Of a stretch of DNA of 64,000 nucleotides, positions 21,430 through 33,000 are shown piece after piece. Location: NCBI GenBank assembly GCA_039707465.1, contig CM077647.1, positions 121,500,610 to 121,564,609 of the forward strand, in the 5' to 3' direction. Every line of letters begins with the position of its first letter. Positions within the stretch are counted from its first letter, which is position 1. The notes below the pieces were generated by a model. That model ran no database searches. It was given only the letters and a program-made list of their open reading frames with translations, and had not been told where the DNA came from. The translations under genes were made by a program, and so were the position numbers. Source of the stretch: Rhabdophis nuchalis. Its lineage: Eukaryota; Chordata; Lepidosauria; Squamata; Natricidae.

Positions 21430-21990
21430 CATACACACAGTCCTTTACCTGATCATAATGGGGCCCAAATGTTTGTTGCTAAGCTGCAGTTACCGTATTT
21501 ATTCGAGTATAACGCGCAAAATTTTCTACCAAAAAAAGAACTCAAAGTTTGGGTGCGCGTTATAAACGAGGGTGCGCGTTATAAACGAGGGTGCGCGTTA
21601 TAAACGATTTTTATCATGGCCGCACGTGTTCAACAACGTTTGTCACTTACAATGCTTGGTCTGAGCCGAGAAAAAGTGAAACAAAATTTTATACCGATTT
21701 TTAATCGAAAATTAGGGGGTACGTGTGCGCGTTATACTCGAATAAATACGGGTAAGTGAGCTTGCCTCATTTTATGACCTATTCTGCCACAGTTTCTAAG
21801 CAAATCACTTTAGTTGTTAAATGAATTATGAAGTCAAATTATGACTCTGGCTTCCCCCATTGACTTTGTTGATGTTAGAAGCCATCTAGGAAGGTTTCAA
21901 ATGGTGATCACATGGTCCCAGGACAGTGCAACTGTCATAAATACATGCTAGTTGCCAATTCCAAAGTCAGGGTGAAAGCATGAAGAATTC
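21430..21990. mobile_element. Old interspersed repeat, relative of 11931-12390
   Basis: Segments such as TTGTTGCTAAG, TTGTTAAATGAA, GGCTTCCCCCATTGACTTTG and GTGATCACATGGTCCC show kinship to the repeat at 11931-12390. The repeat is interrupted by the TIR element at 21493-21752. Confidence 0.6.
21491..21754. mobile_element. TIR MITE with TA target duplication
   Basis: Terminal inverted repeats CCGTATTTATTCGAGTATAA and its complement flank 21493-21752, with TA on both sides. The host repeat reads GCAGT-TA-AGTGAG when the element is taken out, which supports the TA duplication. That is typical of Tc1/mariner-like elements, although other superfamilies are possible. Inside are three copies of GGGTGCGCGTTATAAACGA. 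A related terminal sequence borders the element at 53733-54613. Confidence 0.8.
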
Positions 21991-22364
21991 ATTCCCAGAT
22001 ACTATTTTCCTCAGCTACAGTAGCTTACAATAGGAAATATATAGTAATGGTATTTTGTTTGCACAAGGAAAGAGCTAGTGCCAATGTTTTCACCTAGTTG
22101 CATGCATACAAACGTACAATATACTATATGCACCCACAGTGCTTTCTTAAGTAGGGGGGAAGGAATCTCGGAAATAGTGCAATCTGGATATTTTTCCGTA
22201 TCAGTTGTCAGACCAATAGGATAGCATTCCAAAAAACAGTAACATTCCAGAGGAAAAATCTTTTTCAGGGAAATGCTGGAGAGTTTGCAGAATAGTAGCA
22301 GCAGATTTCGAGCTTTTAATTCAGAATCCTAACTATGGGTACTGAAATTGTTAACTTCCTTGCT

Positions 22365-22920
22365 TTTTAATAATAATAATAATAATAACTTTGCATTTAT
22401 TAACCGCTCCCTCTCCCCACAGGGACCCGGGGCGGTTTTAATTCCTGCTGTGTGCAAAATATGATGGATATAGTTATAGTTTATAGTTGTTTATAGTTTA
22501 TTTGATTTATATACCGCACCCTTTCCCAAAAGGGACTCGGGGCGGTGCACAGGCAATTTAAAAAACATATATAAACAACAATATACAAAATATAAAAACC
22601 GAATTAAATTAATATCCCTGTGCTAAGAATTTAAATACATTAAAACAATATCCCTAAAACCAATTTAAAACAATTTAACTGCAGACTGTGGGCTAGGTGA
22701 TGTAAGTTAGGCCAGGCCGGCCTGTTGGAAAAAATAAGTTTTAAGGTTCTGGCGGAAGGAGCGGAGATCCGTAATCATTCTCAGTTCAGGGGGTAAGTCG
22801 TTCCAGAGAGTTGGGCCCTCCACAGAGAAGGCCCTTCCCCAGGGCGTCGCCCGCTGGCATTGCCTATGCCGTCCATATAATTCTGTGGGGTACTTGGCCC
22901 TCTCTGAGCTTGGTTGTTTG
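22365..22920 (-). mobile_element. Two L2 LINE 3' ends in tandem
   Basis: A first L2 3' UTR with an (AAT)n tail occupies about 22365-22455. A second begins near 22470 and encodes, on the minus strand, a broken C-terminus (GRRPGEGPSL, ALWNDLPPEL-like and FRQNLKTYFFQQAGLA at 22707-22830). Both have the conserved CCGAGTCCC/GGGA-type hairpin of the L2 3' UTR. Confidence 0.8.
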
Positions 22921-23690
22921 CTTGCAGACATTTTGTTACCAGACTATGGAATATTTTCAGTGCTAGATTGAGTAAAAATGTCACCTAGACCGGTAACAAA
23001 ATATTTGCAAGTAAACAGTCAAGTTCAGGCAGCACCAAGGACTCCATTGTTCAACCCTAAGCTATATATACTTTCTTCTATTGAAATTGTTTCATATGCC
23101 ATCTTTTGCACTTAATAGGATAAATGTATGCACATATTGACCAGTTTAGTACTCTGAGTTGTTAAGGAAAGGAAGCCACCAGAAAATCCCACGCAAATGG
23201 ATAGGAGCTGTTTCAGGAGCATTACTAAACTATTATAAAATCCCAATTTATTTTAATGAGAGTTACAAGGATTGACCTGCTTTACTCACTATGCCACTCG
23301 TCCTCTTTTTCTCTAGTTTAATAATGACTTTAGTTTAATATGTTTTCAGAAAATATAGAACAATATCAATAACAAGTTTCAACAAGCAATCAATGTCAAG
23401 GAAATGAAAATTGATGATATGGTTTTTACATGGAAAGGAAGTCTTTAAAAAGATATTGGATTTTGTTCATAAAGCAGATTTCTCTCTTTGCTGTCTTTGT
23501 CAATTAAAGGAAAGAGTTTATTGTGACAAAGTTGGAAGAGATCTGCCAATTCCCTGATCTCCTTCCCTCTTATCTCTTTCATCTTCAGTCAAACTCGCGA
23601 ATTGACAAATAAAGCTTTCTTTCTCAATTAAATGCAAAAAAGTGATTCTATTACAGTAATGAGAAAGAATCAGTTTCTCATCCAAATCAT
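22921..23690. other. No recognised feature
   Basis: This is AT-rich unique sequence. Nothing in it resembles a gene or repeat that I know. Confidence 0.4.
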
Positions 23691-23692
23691 TT

Positions 23693-24660
23693 GATTTCAT
23701 TTCATTTCATTTCATTTTTTCAACTTATTAACCACTCCCTCTCCCCGAAGGGACTCGGGGCGGTGCACAGGAAATATAAAAACACAATACATCACAAAAT
23801 AAATACATAAATACTTAAAACTATATTAAATTAACACCCTGTGCTAAAATCTACCCCATTAAAAACTAATCCCTGAAGCCCAATGTAGAATTTCTCTGCT
23901 AAAAAACTAGGCTAACTACGGTAGGTTAGGCCAGGCCGGCCTGTTGGAAAAAGTAGGTTTTTAGTTGCTGGCGGAAGGAGCGGAGGTCCGGGATAGATCT
24001 AAGTTTGGGGGGAAGGTCGTTCCAGAGGGTCGGGCCCGCCACAGAGAAGGCCCCTCCCCTGGGCATCACCCGCTGGCATTGCCTAGTGGACGGCACCCGG
24101 AGAAGTCCCTCTCTGTGGGAGCGAATCGGCCGAAGGGATGTGTGGGGCAGGATGCGATCCCGCAGATAACTAGGTCCCATGCCATGGAGCGCTTTGAAGA
24201 TGGTAACCAGCACCTTGAAGCGCACCCGAAAGACCACAGGCAGCCAGTGCAGCTCGCGCAGGAGCAGTGTTACGTGGGAATACCTAGAGGTACCCAATAT
24301 TGCTCGCATGGCTGCATTCTGGACTAGCTGTAGTCTTCGGGTGCACCTCAAGGGGAGCCCCATGTAGAGAGTGTTACAGTAGTCTAGACGGGATGTCATG
24401 AGTGCATGAGTGACTGTGCGAAGGGCGTCCCGGTCCAATAGGGGACGCAACTGGCGTACCAGGCGAACCTGGTAAAATGCCCCCCTGGCCACGGCTGTCA
24501 CATGATCTTCTAAAGACAGCCGGGTATCCAGGAGGACGCCCAAGTTGCATGCCCAATCCACAGGGGCTAGATGTTCACCCCCTATGGCCAGTGATGGAAT
24601 CAACTGGTTGAACCGGGGCGATTTCCAGACCACAAACAAGCTATGGAGAAGTTTGCCATG
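23693..24660 (-). mobile_element. L2 LINE, 5'-truncated, with intact C-terminal frame
   Basis: The minus-strand frame (24693-23926) is open for 255 codons. From NQLIPSLAIGGEHL it runs through LGVLLDTRLSLEDHVTAVAR, LVTSRLDYCNALYMGLP-like and LHWLPVVFRVRFKVL to the terminal FRQQLKTYFFQQAGLA. This is the region after the RT catalytic box. The 3' UTR ends with (ATTTC)n at 23693-23715. The first codons of the open frame may be host sequence. Confidence 0.9.
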
Positions 24661-24672
24661 AAAAGTTCCTTT

Positions 24673-24779
24673 GTAGCTGGGTGAACTCTTCATTTTAGCT
24701 CACTGAAGTATTATATGCATTTTTAGTTGAAGTGTAAATGATTCTTCAGTGAGCTAAAATGAAGAGTTCACCCAGCTAC
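24673..24779. repeat. Perfect 36-bp inverted repeat
   Basis: The arm 24673-24708 (GTAGCTGGGTGAACTCTTCA...) is the exact reverse complement of 24744-24779, separated by 35 nt. It sits at the 5' edge of the L2 copy. It may be an inverted duplication of host DNA made when the L2 inserted. Confidence 0.9.
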
Positions 24780-26070
24780 CATCTGATTATGAGCAAGAAT
24801 TGTATTTTTCCTACAATGCTGTTAGGGCAAAGTAAAAAAAAATGGATTAGGCTCAGATAACATTACTATGTCCCTACTACAATATGCCTCTTCAGTGGTT
24901 TGCTGGCGAGCCCTTGACAGTAACAGAGAGCAGTTGGCATCTGAGATATCGGTACAAAACCACCACCTCTCACTATAAGAAGCCAACTAGCCTCTATTCT
25001 TTGCTGTCCTCAACACGATCACCTGGATGGTCCAAATGAAGGTGCTCAATGAGATAGAAAAGCTCAACATCTATAAGGTACTGCTTTCCCCTAAGCCCAA
25101 GAGAAGCTAAACATGCCTTATTACTCCTATCTGAATTCCCACTACATTTTATAAATAAGGGATTTTAGGAGGTGGCAGAACTGCTTTGTTAGCATAATTG
25201 CAAAACACTGCATTTATTACTTAAAATGTCAGTTGTGGTTTGACCTGCCTTTTCTCCCAGATTTAATCGGTTTAATTAATGTTCCACACTGATAGTTATT
25301 CATATTGATTAAATATAGACACCTACCAATATGGGAGATCTTCCAATAGGTGTGTAAAGAAATTACAAACTTTAACAATATATTCTAAAAATAAAGATCT
25401 TTTTTCTTTTTAAATTGCAGGGGCAGAGTAGTTACCTATTCTCTTAATGAGAAAAGCATCTTAAATTAGCATCATAAACAATTCTGCCATTGAATATTGC
25501 TCTTTAAAACAGAGTCTGTCTCCCTCAGCTACTCCACGAGTACAATTACCAAGCCAAAGCTGAAGGAGCTCAAGGAAAGAAGGAAAGAAAGAGGGGAGAC
25601 TTCTTTAATCTTATCAGTATTTCATGCCTATTAAAATCAAATTAATTTGTTTGCCCAATTTTGAGCCTTTGCCAGGTGATTTGCATAAATAAGGTTCTCT
25701 GTTTTACTGCAGATAAACATGCTAATTAGATTTGTCTCTCTCACACACACACAAATACACAAAACGTGGAAGATGGGGAGCTGGTGATTAGTGATTAAAA
25801 TATTTCCACAGAATAGAATTCAGTGTACCCAGTGTTGCTTGGAAAAAGCTTGATGAAATTATAAATGAGTTTAAATGGATAGTCTTTGAAATGCAGGTGG
25901 AAGCAAATTCACATAAAAACGAGACTCTCCTGTTGTTGAACTCTAGTGAAGAAACACAAGATGGGATTTGTTTTGTGGAGACAATCACCCTGTTTTTGTG
26001 TGTAGAAGGCACTTCATTGTACAACACAGAGCAGTATATCAGTGGAAGTATGTTTTTTTAAAGATTTTTT
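24780..26070. other. No gene seen
   Basis: This is unique AT-rich sequence with a short (CA)n run at about 25740-25755. No exon or known repeat could be supported. Confidence 0.4.
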
Positions 26071-26074
26071 TAAC

Positions 26075-26255
26075 AATCCCATCGTGTTATTTTCCTCCTT
26101 CCTCCTCCTATTTTTCTCAGCAACCCTGTGGTATGGGTTGGGCTGAGAAAGAAGCCCAAAGTCACCCATCTGGCTTTCATGCCTATGGTATGACCAGAAA
26201 TCACAATCTCCTGGTTCTTTGCCTAGTGCCTTCACCGCTAGACCTGATTGGGTTT
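26075..26255 (-). mobile_element. tRNA-derived SINE (old)
   Basis: On the minus strand the head reads GGTCTAGCGGTGAAGGCAC, an A-box-like start, followed by a diverged B-box region (ATTGTGATTTCTGGTC). The body is CATGAAAGCCAGATGGGTGA and TTGGGC, then CAGCCCAACCCATACCACAG. I know this type as a widespread reptile SINE. The polymerase III boxes have decayed. Confidence 0.6.
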
Positions 26256-26329
26256 CTGACTAGCAAATGTTCCTGTACCTAAAAATGAAATCGCAGGGGC
26301 AGAAAAACTGGAAAATTATAATATGGTAC

Positions 26330-26485
26330 TCAATTTTTTTAATTGTGCAATTGTACAAAGGGATCTAGTTTGCACCACTTTGGGAGAACCGGTTGTTATG
26401 TTTCTGAACCATTTGGTGAACTGGATGTTGGAAGAAATCATTAGAGCAGAGAACCGGTTGTTAAATTATTTGAATACCATCACTG
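26330..26485 (-). mobile_element. hAT-like MITE fragment
   Basis: The end at 26485, read on the minus strand, is CAGTGATGGTATTCAAATAA, followed by AACAACCGGTTCTC. This resembles a common squamate hAT end. No matching second terminus or duplication is visible, so the fragment is truncated. Confidence 0.5.
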
Positions 26486-27169
26486 AGCAGGTGTATGTTT
26501 TCTACCACAATTTAGGAGTTAGGTCATGTATTGTATAACATATTTACAAACAGCAGTGAGAAATAAGTATGATGTCTTGTTGATAACTCTTTCTAAAGCT
26601 CAGCCACTATTACTATTATAATTCTGATTATTCCTGATCTCATAAATGAAATATGCATGCTATAATAGTTCTATGTTCCATGCATGTCGTGAATGACTAA
26701 AATGAAATGGCACGTGACTTGGGATGCTAGTATGCATCGGAACATTTGTTAGCAAATGCAAAAAATAAACAAACAGTCTTCTGCATTTCAGCCTCAGGTA
26801 TGTTTAATGGCAATTTATGACTCAGAATTAGGTAATCCATTGGTACGCCAAATTTCTAGTTTTTTCTATGAATGTTTAGTTGGTCATTGCATACTTTTTA
26901 CTCCAAACAACAAGAAAATATGGGAAATATGCAGCAAGTCCAGGTGCAAATAATAGAATTAGTCTGGAGGCTAAACTTAATTTGAAAAAGAGAAAAAATA
27001 TTATCATGGAATTATATTTAGCTAAAAAGCTTACATACTCTATTCTAAAAAAAAATGGAAGGGCTGTTAGATCACATGGCATTGACGTGACAAGTCAATT
27101 GAGTTGCAGGTCTGTTAAGAAGTATCAGCGAAACAATTAAAGAAAGTCAAACAGGAATCCCTATGTCAT

Positions 27170-27292
27170 GATTGTGAAACCTGCCATGTCACGTTGCTGT
27201 CATGTGCCATATTGCAACTTTTTCTCTTTGCTGGGTTGTGTGGCCTGTGTGTGACACATCTCGCCAGCAGGCTGCCAGTTTGACATCCCTGC
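27170..27292 (-). mobile_element. Possible hAT MITE end
   Basis: Read from 27292 on the minus strand it starts CAGGGATGTCAAACTGGCAG, like many hAT elements that begin CAGGGGTGTCAAAC. The other end is unclear. Confidence 0.4.
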
Positions 27293-28435
27293 CTATGTAA
27301 ACTTTGATTACATTAGTTTCCCCTAATGGCAAGCAGGTTGAGAAGGTATAGTGAGACAATGGGTATCATGACTTTTACAATAGGAAAGCCCTTTAAAGGA
27401 GGCAACATGACTCTCCAGTATCTTTTGATTGATTGGTTATGTGCTATTAAGATATTGCTATAATTCCATAGATATTTTTGTTTCTCCCGGAGGATCTGTC
27501 ACCAACTTGACCACTCAGGTCTTCCAAGAGAATGCTGATCACCATTGTATTTAGGTCCACGTTATCTTGCTGCTGGTCATCATTTCCTCTTTGTTTCCAT
27601 CTTTCCCAGCATTACAGAGCTGGTTTGCATAATATATCCAAAGTATGATGGTTAAAATCTCAAGTGAGAACTCTTGAGTTGACGTTTAATGATCCATTTG
27701 TTTTGTTTTCTTGACTATCTGTGGTATTTTCAGAAGTTCTTCCAACACCAAAGTTCAAAATTGTCAATACTCATTTCATCCTAATGTTCAAACTCCAGTT
27801 TTCCCTGTAACCATCACAGGAAAAAATACTTGCACAATTCTAATTTTTATAGTTATAAACACATCTGAAAATCTTTCCAAGGCTTTCGTTGCTATGCTAC
27901 CAAATGTTAGTTTAAAGCATAACTGCTGATTGCAGGTTCTTTTACTGTTGATAATTGATTCTAAAAAGCAGAGCCTATCCAATACTTCTTTGTTTTCATT
28001 GTTAGTTCCAAGACAGTTGCTATACCTGTTGTTATTAGCATAGTCTTCTTTGTATTTAATTTAGACCCCTGTTTTCACTTTTTCACTGTTCTTTCATTTT
28101 AATTACTGTAGCTTTTCTTCTTCTGTATCAGTGGCTAAAGCATAAATTAGAATAATCATATCAAATGATTGTCCTTGGGGTTTAATTGATATTATTTGGT
28201 CATTGATTACATTGAAATATATATTCTTAATATATCCTTCATAACTATGATAGCAGTGCTGTTCCTTCTTGTTTTTCATGTCCTGTGTAGTAAAAATTGT
28301 GATCTTCTAATTCAAAGTGTCCCAATTGTAGTTCCTAATGGCGAACTACTCCTAAAAAACCTTGCCAAGAAGTACTAGTCAAGGCAATTGGAGTTGTCAA
28401 ACACTGACTTGAAAGCACATGCAAATATGTGTGCG
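27293..28435. other. No gene seen
   Basis: This is unique AT-rich DNA. Small frames (for example 27711-27929) have no recognisable domain. Confidence 0.4.
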
Positions 28436-28436
28436 T

Positions 28437-28439
<3 letters not shown>

Positions 28440-28468
<29 letters not shown>
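28440..28468. repeat. (AC)n microsatellite
   Basis: This is a pure run of about 14 AC units. Confidence 0.9.
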
Positions 28469-28599
28469 CTTAAACATTGATCTTCATGTTATCAATACCA
28501 AGAAGTAATTGTAGAAGTGTTACATAGTGAGAAGAAGCTCGGACTGAAGACATCACCTTTTATTAGGTTACTGGTAGATAAGACACAACACACTGAAAG

Positions 28600-28912
28600 C
28601 AGGGGGGGGGGTTGCTGCCTGTTTTATTACTGGTTCACAACCCGCATGCATCAGGTTTGCACACTTGCTTCACTTGCACGTGTGTGTGCACTATTCAATG
28701 TAAATTGTCCTTAGCGCATGCACAGGACAATTTACAGTGAGCAGCTTACGCGCACTCACTAAAATCTAAAATGGGAGCAGCCCAGCAGCAGTGAGGGAAC
28801 CAGTTCGGGGGCATGGCAGACCTGGGTTGCTGCCAGTTCTGCTACCCAGGCCTGAATTCCACTACCAGTTTGGCCGAATCGGGCCAAACCAGGAGAGACC
28901 CACTTCTAATTG
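28600..28912. mobile_element. Possible hAT-related repeat
   Basis: The right end, read in reverse, is AGAAGTGGGTCTCTCCTGG. This resembles the CAGTGGTGGGTTTC end at 63766. The interior (ACAATTTACAGTGAGCAG and an inverted partner at 28697) contains a short inverted repeat. The limits are uncertain. Confidence 0.4.
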
Positions 28913-29357
28913 AAAGAAAGGATTGCAGGACACTTACCACAATAGGGTCAACATTTTTATGCTCCTTGCCATAATTCAAACTGGAGATTCAGTCTACTTT
29001 TTGTGGAAGACCATTGGTACTTCTTGTCTCTATTGCTTCAAATAGAGAATGAGTGAAGACCTATATATAATTGCATGTGAAGTAAGCATGTTGTGGCTTT
29101 CACTGAAGTACTGCTGGATATATTTCCTATCTTCCAAACACGAAACAATCTTATTCAATATTTCCCTAAAGTAACCCATCATCTCTGTCATTATCAGTAA
29201 AATTATACTCTATGAATGGCCATAGCCTTTCTAATGAACTGAATAGGACTCTTTATAAGAACCAAGATTTGTGAGGTGGTTTTCTAAACACGTAGGAAAC
29301 CAAAATGGATTTCTGATATTTGAGAAAATTCCCTGATACTGGGAAAAGAACAAAGGT

Positions 29358-29466
<109 letters not shown>

Positions 29467-30002
29467 TATTACATTTATAAACCGCCCCCTCTCCCCGAAG
29501 GGAGGAAAATTAAAAAACCATCTAAAAAACATACAATACATAACAAGATTAAAAACGAATTAAATTACCCTGTACTAAAATTTTAAGAACATTAAAATTG
29601 CAACCCATTAAAATCAAATAACAATTTGAAAATACAGACTGGGGCGAGAAGCATAAAATTAGGCCAAGCCAGCCTGATGGAACAAATTAGTTTTTACTTT
29701 TTGGCGGAAAGCACAGAGGTCTGTGGTCGTTCTAATATCCAGGGGTAGGTCGTTCCAGAGGGTTGGGCCCATCACAGAGAAGGCCCTTCCCCTGGGCGTC
29801 GCCCGCTGGCATTGCCTGGTGGACGGCACCCGGAGAAGTCCCTCTCTGTGTGAGCGAATCGGCCGAAGGGATGTATGGGGCAGGATACGATCACGCAAAT
29901 AACTGTGCCATGGAGCGCTTTAAAGATGTTAGTCAACACCTTGAAACGCACCCGAAAGGCCACAGGCAGCCAGTGCAGCTCGCGCAGGAGTGGTGTAATT
30001 TA
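29467..30002 (-). mobile_element. L2 LINE 3' fragment, reversed
   Basis: The minus strand encodes LHWLPVAFRVRFKVLTNIFK near 29990-29930, then a frame break, then RDRILPHTSLRPIRSHREGL to KTNLFHQAGLA (29898-29659). It has a 3' UTR with the usual L2 hairpin and the (AAT)n tail at 29358-29466. Confidence 0.88.
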
Positions 30003-33000
30003 TTAGTTTTGGATTTATTAGTTTTGATCAATGTTGGGGGTTTGAGCTCGTTTAGGCCAATATTTTTCTGAAGTTGTAAACTTTAACTTCAAACTTGTAA
30101 AGTTTTTCCTGGACCATGTACATGACTTTGATTGCCCATATGAAATAGTAGAGATGCTGGCTACTTGTCATGCAGGAATCCAGAAAAGGAGCAAACCTTG
30201 TGTGAAGGAGCAAAAAGTCCAGTCGGTATGACCTTTGAAGACAAAAGGCATTTTAGAAATAGGAAAAATATTGCTGTGAGTGTAAGATTGGGAGACTTGG
30301 ATGATTCCAAAAAGTATATTTTTAATTGTGTATATTTAATCTTACTGTCTTACATTTAATTTTACTATGATTTCTAAAATTTATCCACTTTTTTTCCCCT
30401 TTCCATAAATGTCTCTTAGTCCTCTGTAAATGCTCCATTTTGAATTAATAATCACATATTTTAAAATACTTCCCTATCCAGGAGTATGAGGTTAGTATCA
30501 GACTGGATTTTCTTTACTCTGTTCTTTATAGAATTGTTCCTCACTATTCTATTTCTCTCATCCGTGAAGTTAATTCCATCAGAGATGCTAATTCTCTTCC
30601 CTTGCTCCATCTGTTCTGACATTAGCAGTGCTGGATTTCAACATTTCCTGGTTTTAAGAGGGAGTTGCACTTTCGTGGTAATAAATGCCAGAACTGAACT
30701 CACTTGTTTGCTTGGTTTCCTTATTCGCTCCCTCTTTTGCCAATTAAACCATTTTTGTTTGAGAATAGAAAGCTGAAAGAGCCATTTCTTGCAAAAGAGC
30801 TCCCACCACTATCTTAATGGGGTTTATGGCAGGATGGTGTGGCTTGAAGTAAAACCTCAAAATATTGTTCTATTTCCTCCTTGTTTGTGTTCATCAGGCA
30901 AATAGCTTATGTTGGGTTAGGACACATAACCACCAGTTATTTAGAACTGCTTATTGGATGAGAAGTGAAACATCTTTGGGAAAAACCAAGAAAATCCAGT
31001 TGCAGTTTTAAAAAAAACATCTTTGGGAAAAGCCATTATCTGGGTAACCAAGAACCTCTATTAACACTCAGTGGCAGGTAGATTGTGGAGTAGGGAGATG
31101 GTTATAGGGTTACATGGTTACAGGGACTCTGAATTGGTTAATTGTATATCTTAACTCCAATTTGTAGTTAGGGTAGTTATGGGTAGTTAGCTGCATACTT
31201 CCGACCTTTTTGTGTAATTCAAATTTGTATAATTGTCATAAAGCTACTTTCAGCGTCAGTCTTCCTCAATATCTGAAGTGCAAGTGATTTTTGTCACCAC
31301 ATGTTGTTCTACGTTTTCTGTCTTTGCTATAAACATTTCTGCCTGAACAACATGTTACTGCTTCTACTTTGGAAACACAGTTTCTATCAATATAGCATGA
31401 AATGAATTAGAGAGTGTAGATTTGTCCAGAATCAGTATATACTGATAGGTCATACACTTATTCTTGAACCAACTACTTTTTAGCACTTTTCTTATTCAGT
31501 CTACATGTTCACAGGATGTATTTGCTTTTATTTGCTCTTGAATTTGCAAATCCATCAATTTTTACTAATCTATTTTTATTGACAAGAATTGCACACAAAG
31601 GCTGCTTGTATCTCAAAAGTATGGATTAATAGCACTGCTTGAAACACACACAGGCATCTGGTAGGTCACTGAGTTGGATTTGGTGCAAATTTTGCCTAAC
31701 CCAGTTAAGCAGCTATAAACAACCACTAAACCCAGTTGCCGTGACTCTACCCTGAATAGGGACTACAGCTCTCTAAAGTCCCTATTTATGACTCTCCAGT
31801 TTTAGACTGGTCTACTTTAATGAGAAACAAGTTGCAAACTAAGAGTAAAGATTCTTTTTAACCCTTGATTTTGAAAACTGCAAACTGAAGGCTGTTACAG
31901 GGTGTCTTCTTATAACAGAACGCCAGTCCAAACATTTGTACTATGTCCAGTTGCTCTCCATTTATCATCTTGCCCAGTTCTGATTAAATAGAGAAAATGA
32001 TTTTTAGAGCATTCCTCCCTATCATACAGCTTCTAATCTAGCCAACTATTTCCTTCCTTGCAATTGGAAGACATCTTTAAGATTAGGTCATTCTATCCAG
32101 GTCTCCAAAGACCACACCATTCTTGTTGCAGCAAATCCTTTTAATTGAGTGCCTGAATTAACAGCTAAAAATACATCCCACAGCTGTTCTTTTTGAATAT
32201 CACTGGCAAAACATTGATTTGAAGAGAGAGGGGAGAAAAGAGGACAAGCTAGGAAGTACAGAATTGCTTAAAAAATAACAAAGATTAACCTTGTTTTGAG
32301 TTAAATCTAAACTAAATAGGAACAAGAAAATGTTCCAGGAGACAAGCTCACAGGATTGCCAAATATATTCAAGTTTTCTTTCAAAGAAGTTTGAAAAAAA
32401 TGTATCTAGTCAAACATTTTGTGGTGGTCTAAACTTCTGTTGGCAAACCCCCAATTTGCCTTAAGTTGACAAATATTGTTCAAAGTAACATGTAAATACA
32501 GTACATAGATTTTTGTGTGAAGGGGGAGAGTGGGGGAGAAAGAGAGGAAAGGGGGAAGTTCATTCAAAGCAGAAATCACTAATGATAATATGTACTTGTT
32601 TGTTATTCTAAATTGTCAAAGGCACACAGTTCTTAATAGAAACCAGTACTGACAGTACTTCAATGCAATATACTGAATTTACTACTGAATTTTACCTGGA
32701 TACTTTGGGACCTTCCTTTTGAAAGCTTTTGCTCATCAGATTAATTCTGAAAGAATGAGCAAATCAATCTTTCAAACTTATCTTGTAGGTATTTATTTTG
32801 CCTGTATTGCTAACATACTGTATATTATACAGAATGGACTATTTGTCCATCTCTTATGGTAATGCAACCTCATCTTACCTACTAAGGAAGTAAGATTAAA
32901 CCTTCTGGTCTTGTCAAAATGATCCACAGTTCAAAATAATTACCTGTTTGTTATTAAATTGTAGAAGAAAGATGTATGTGTGGTTATTTTAAAAAAATAT

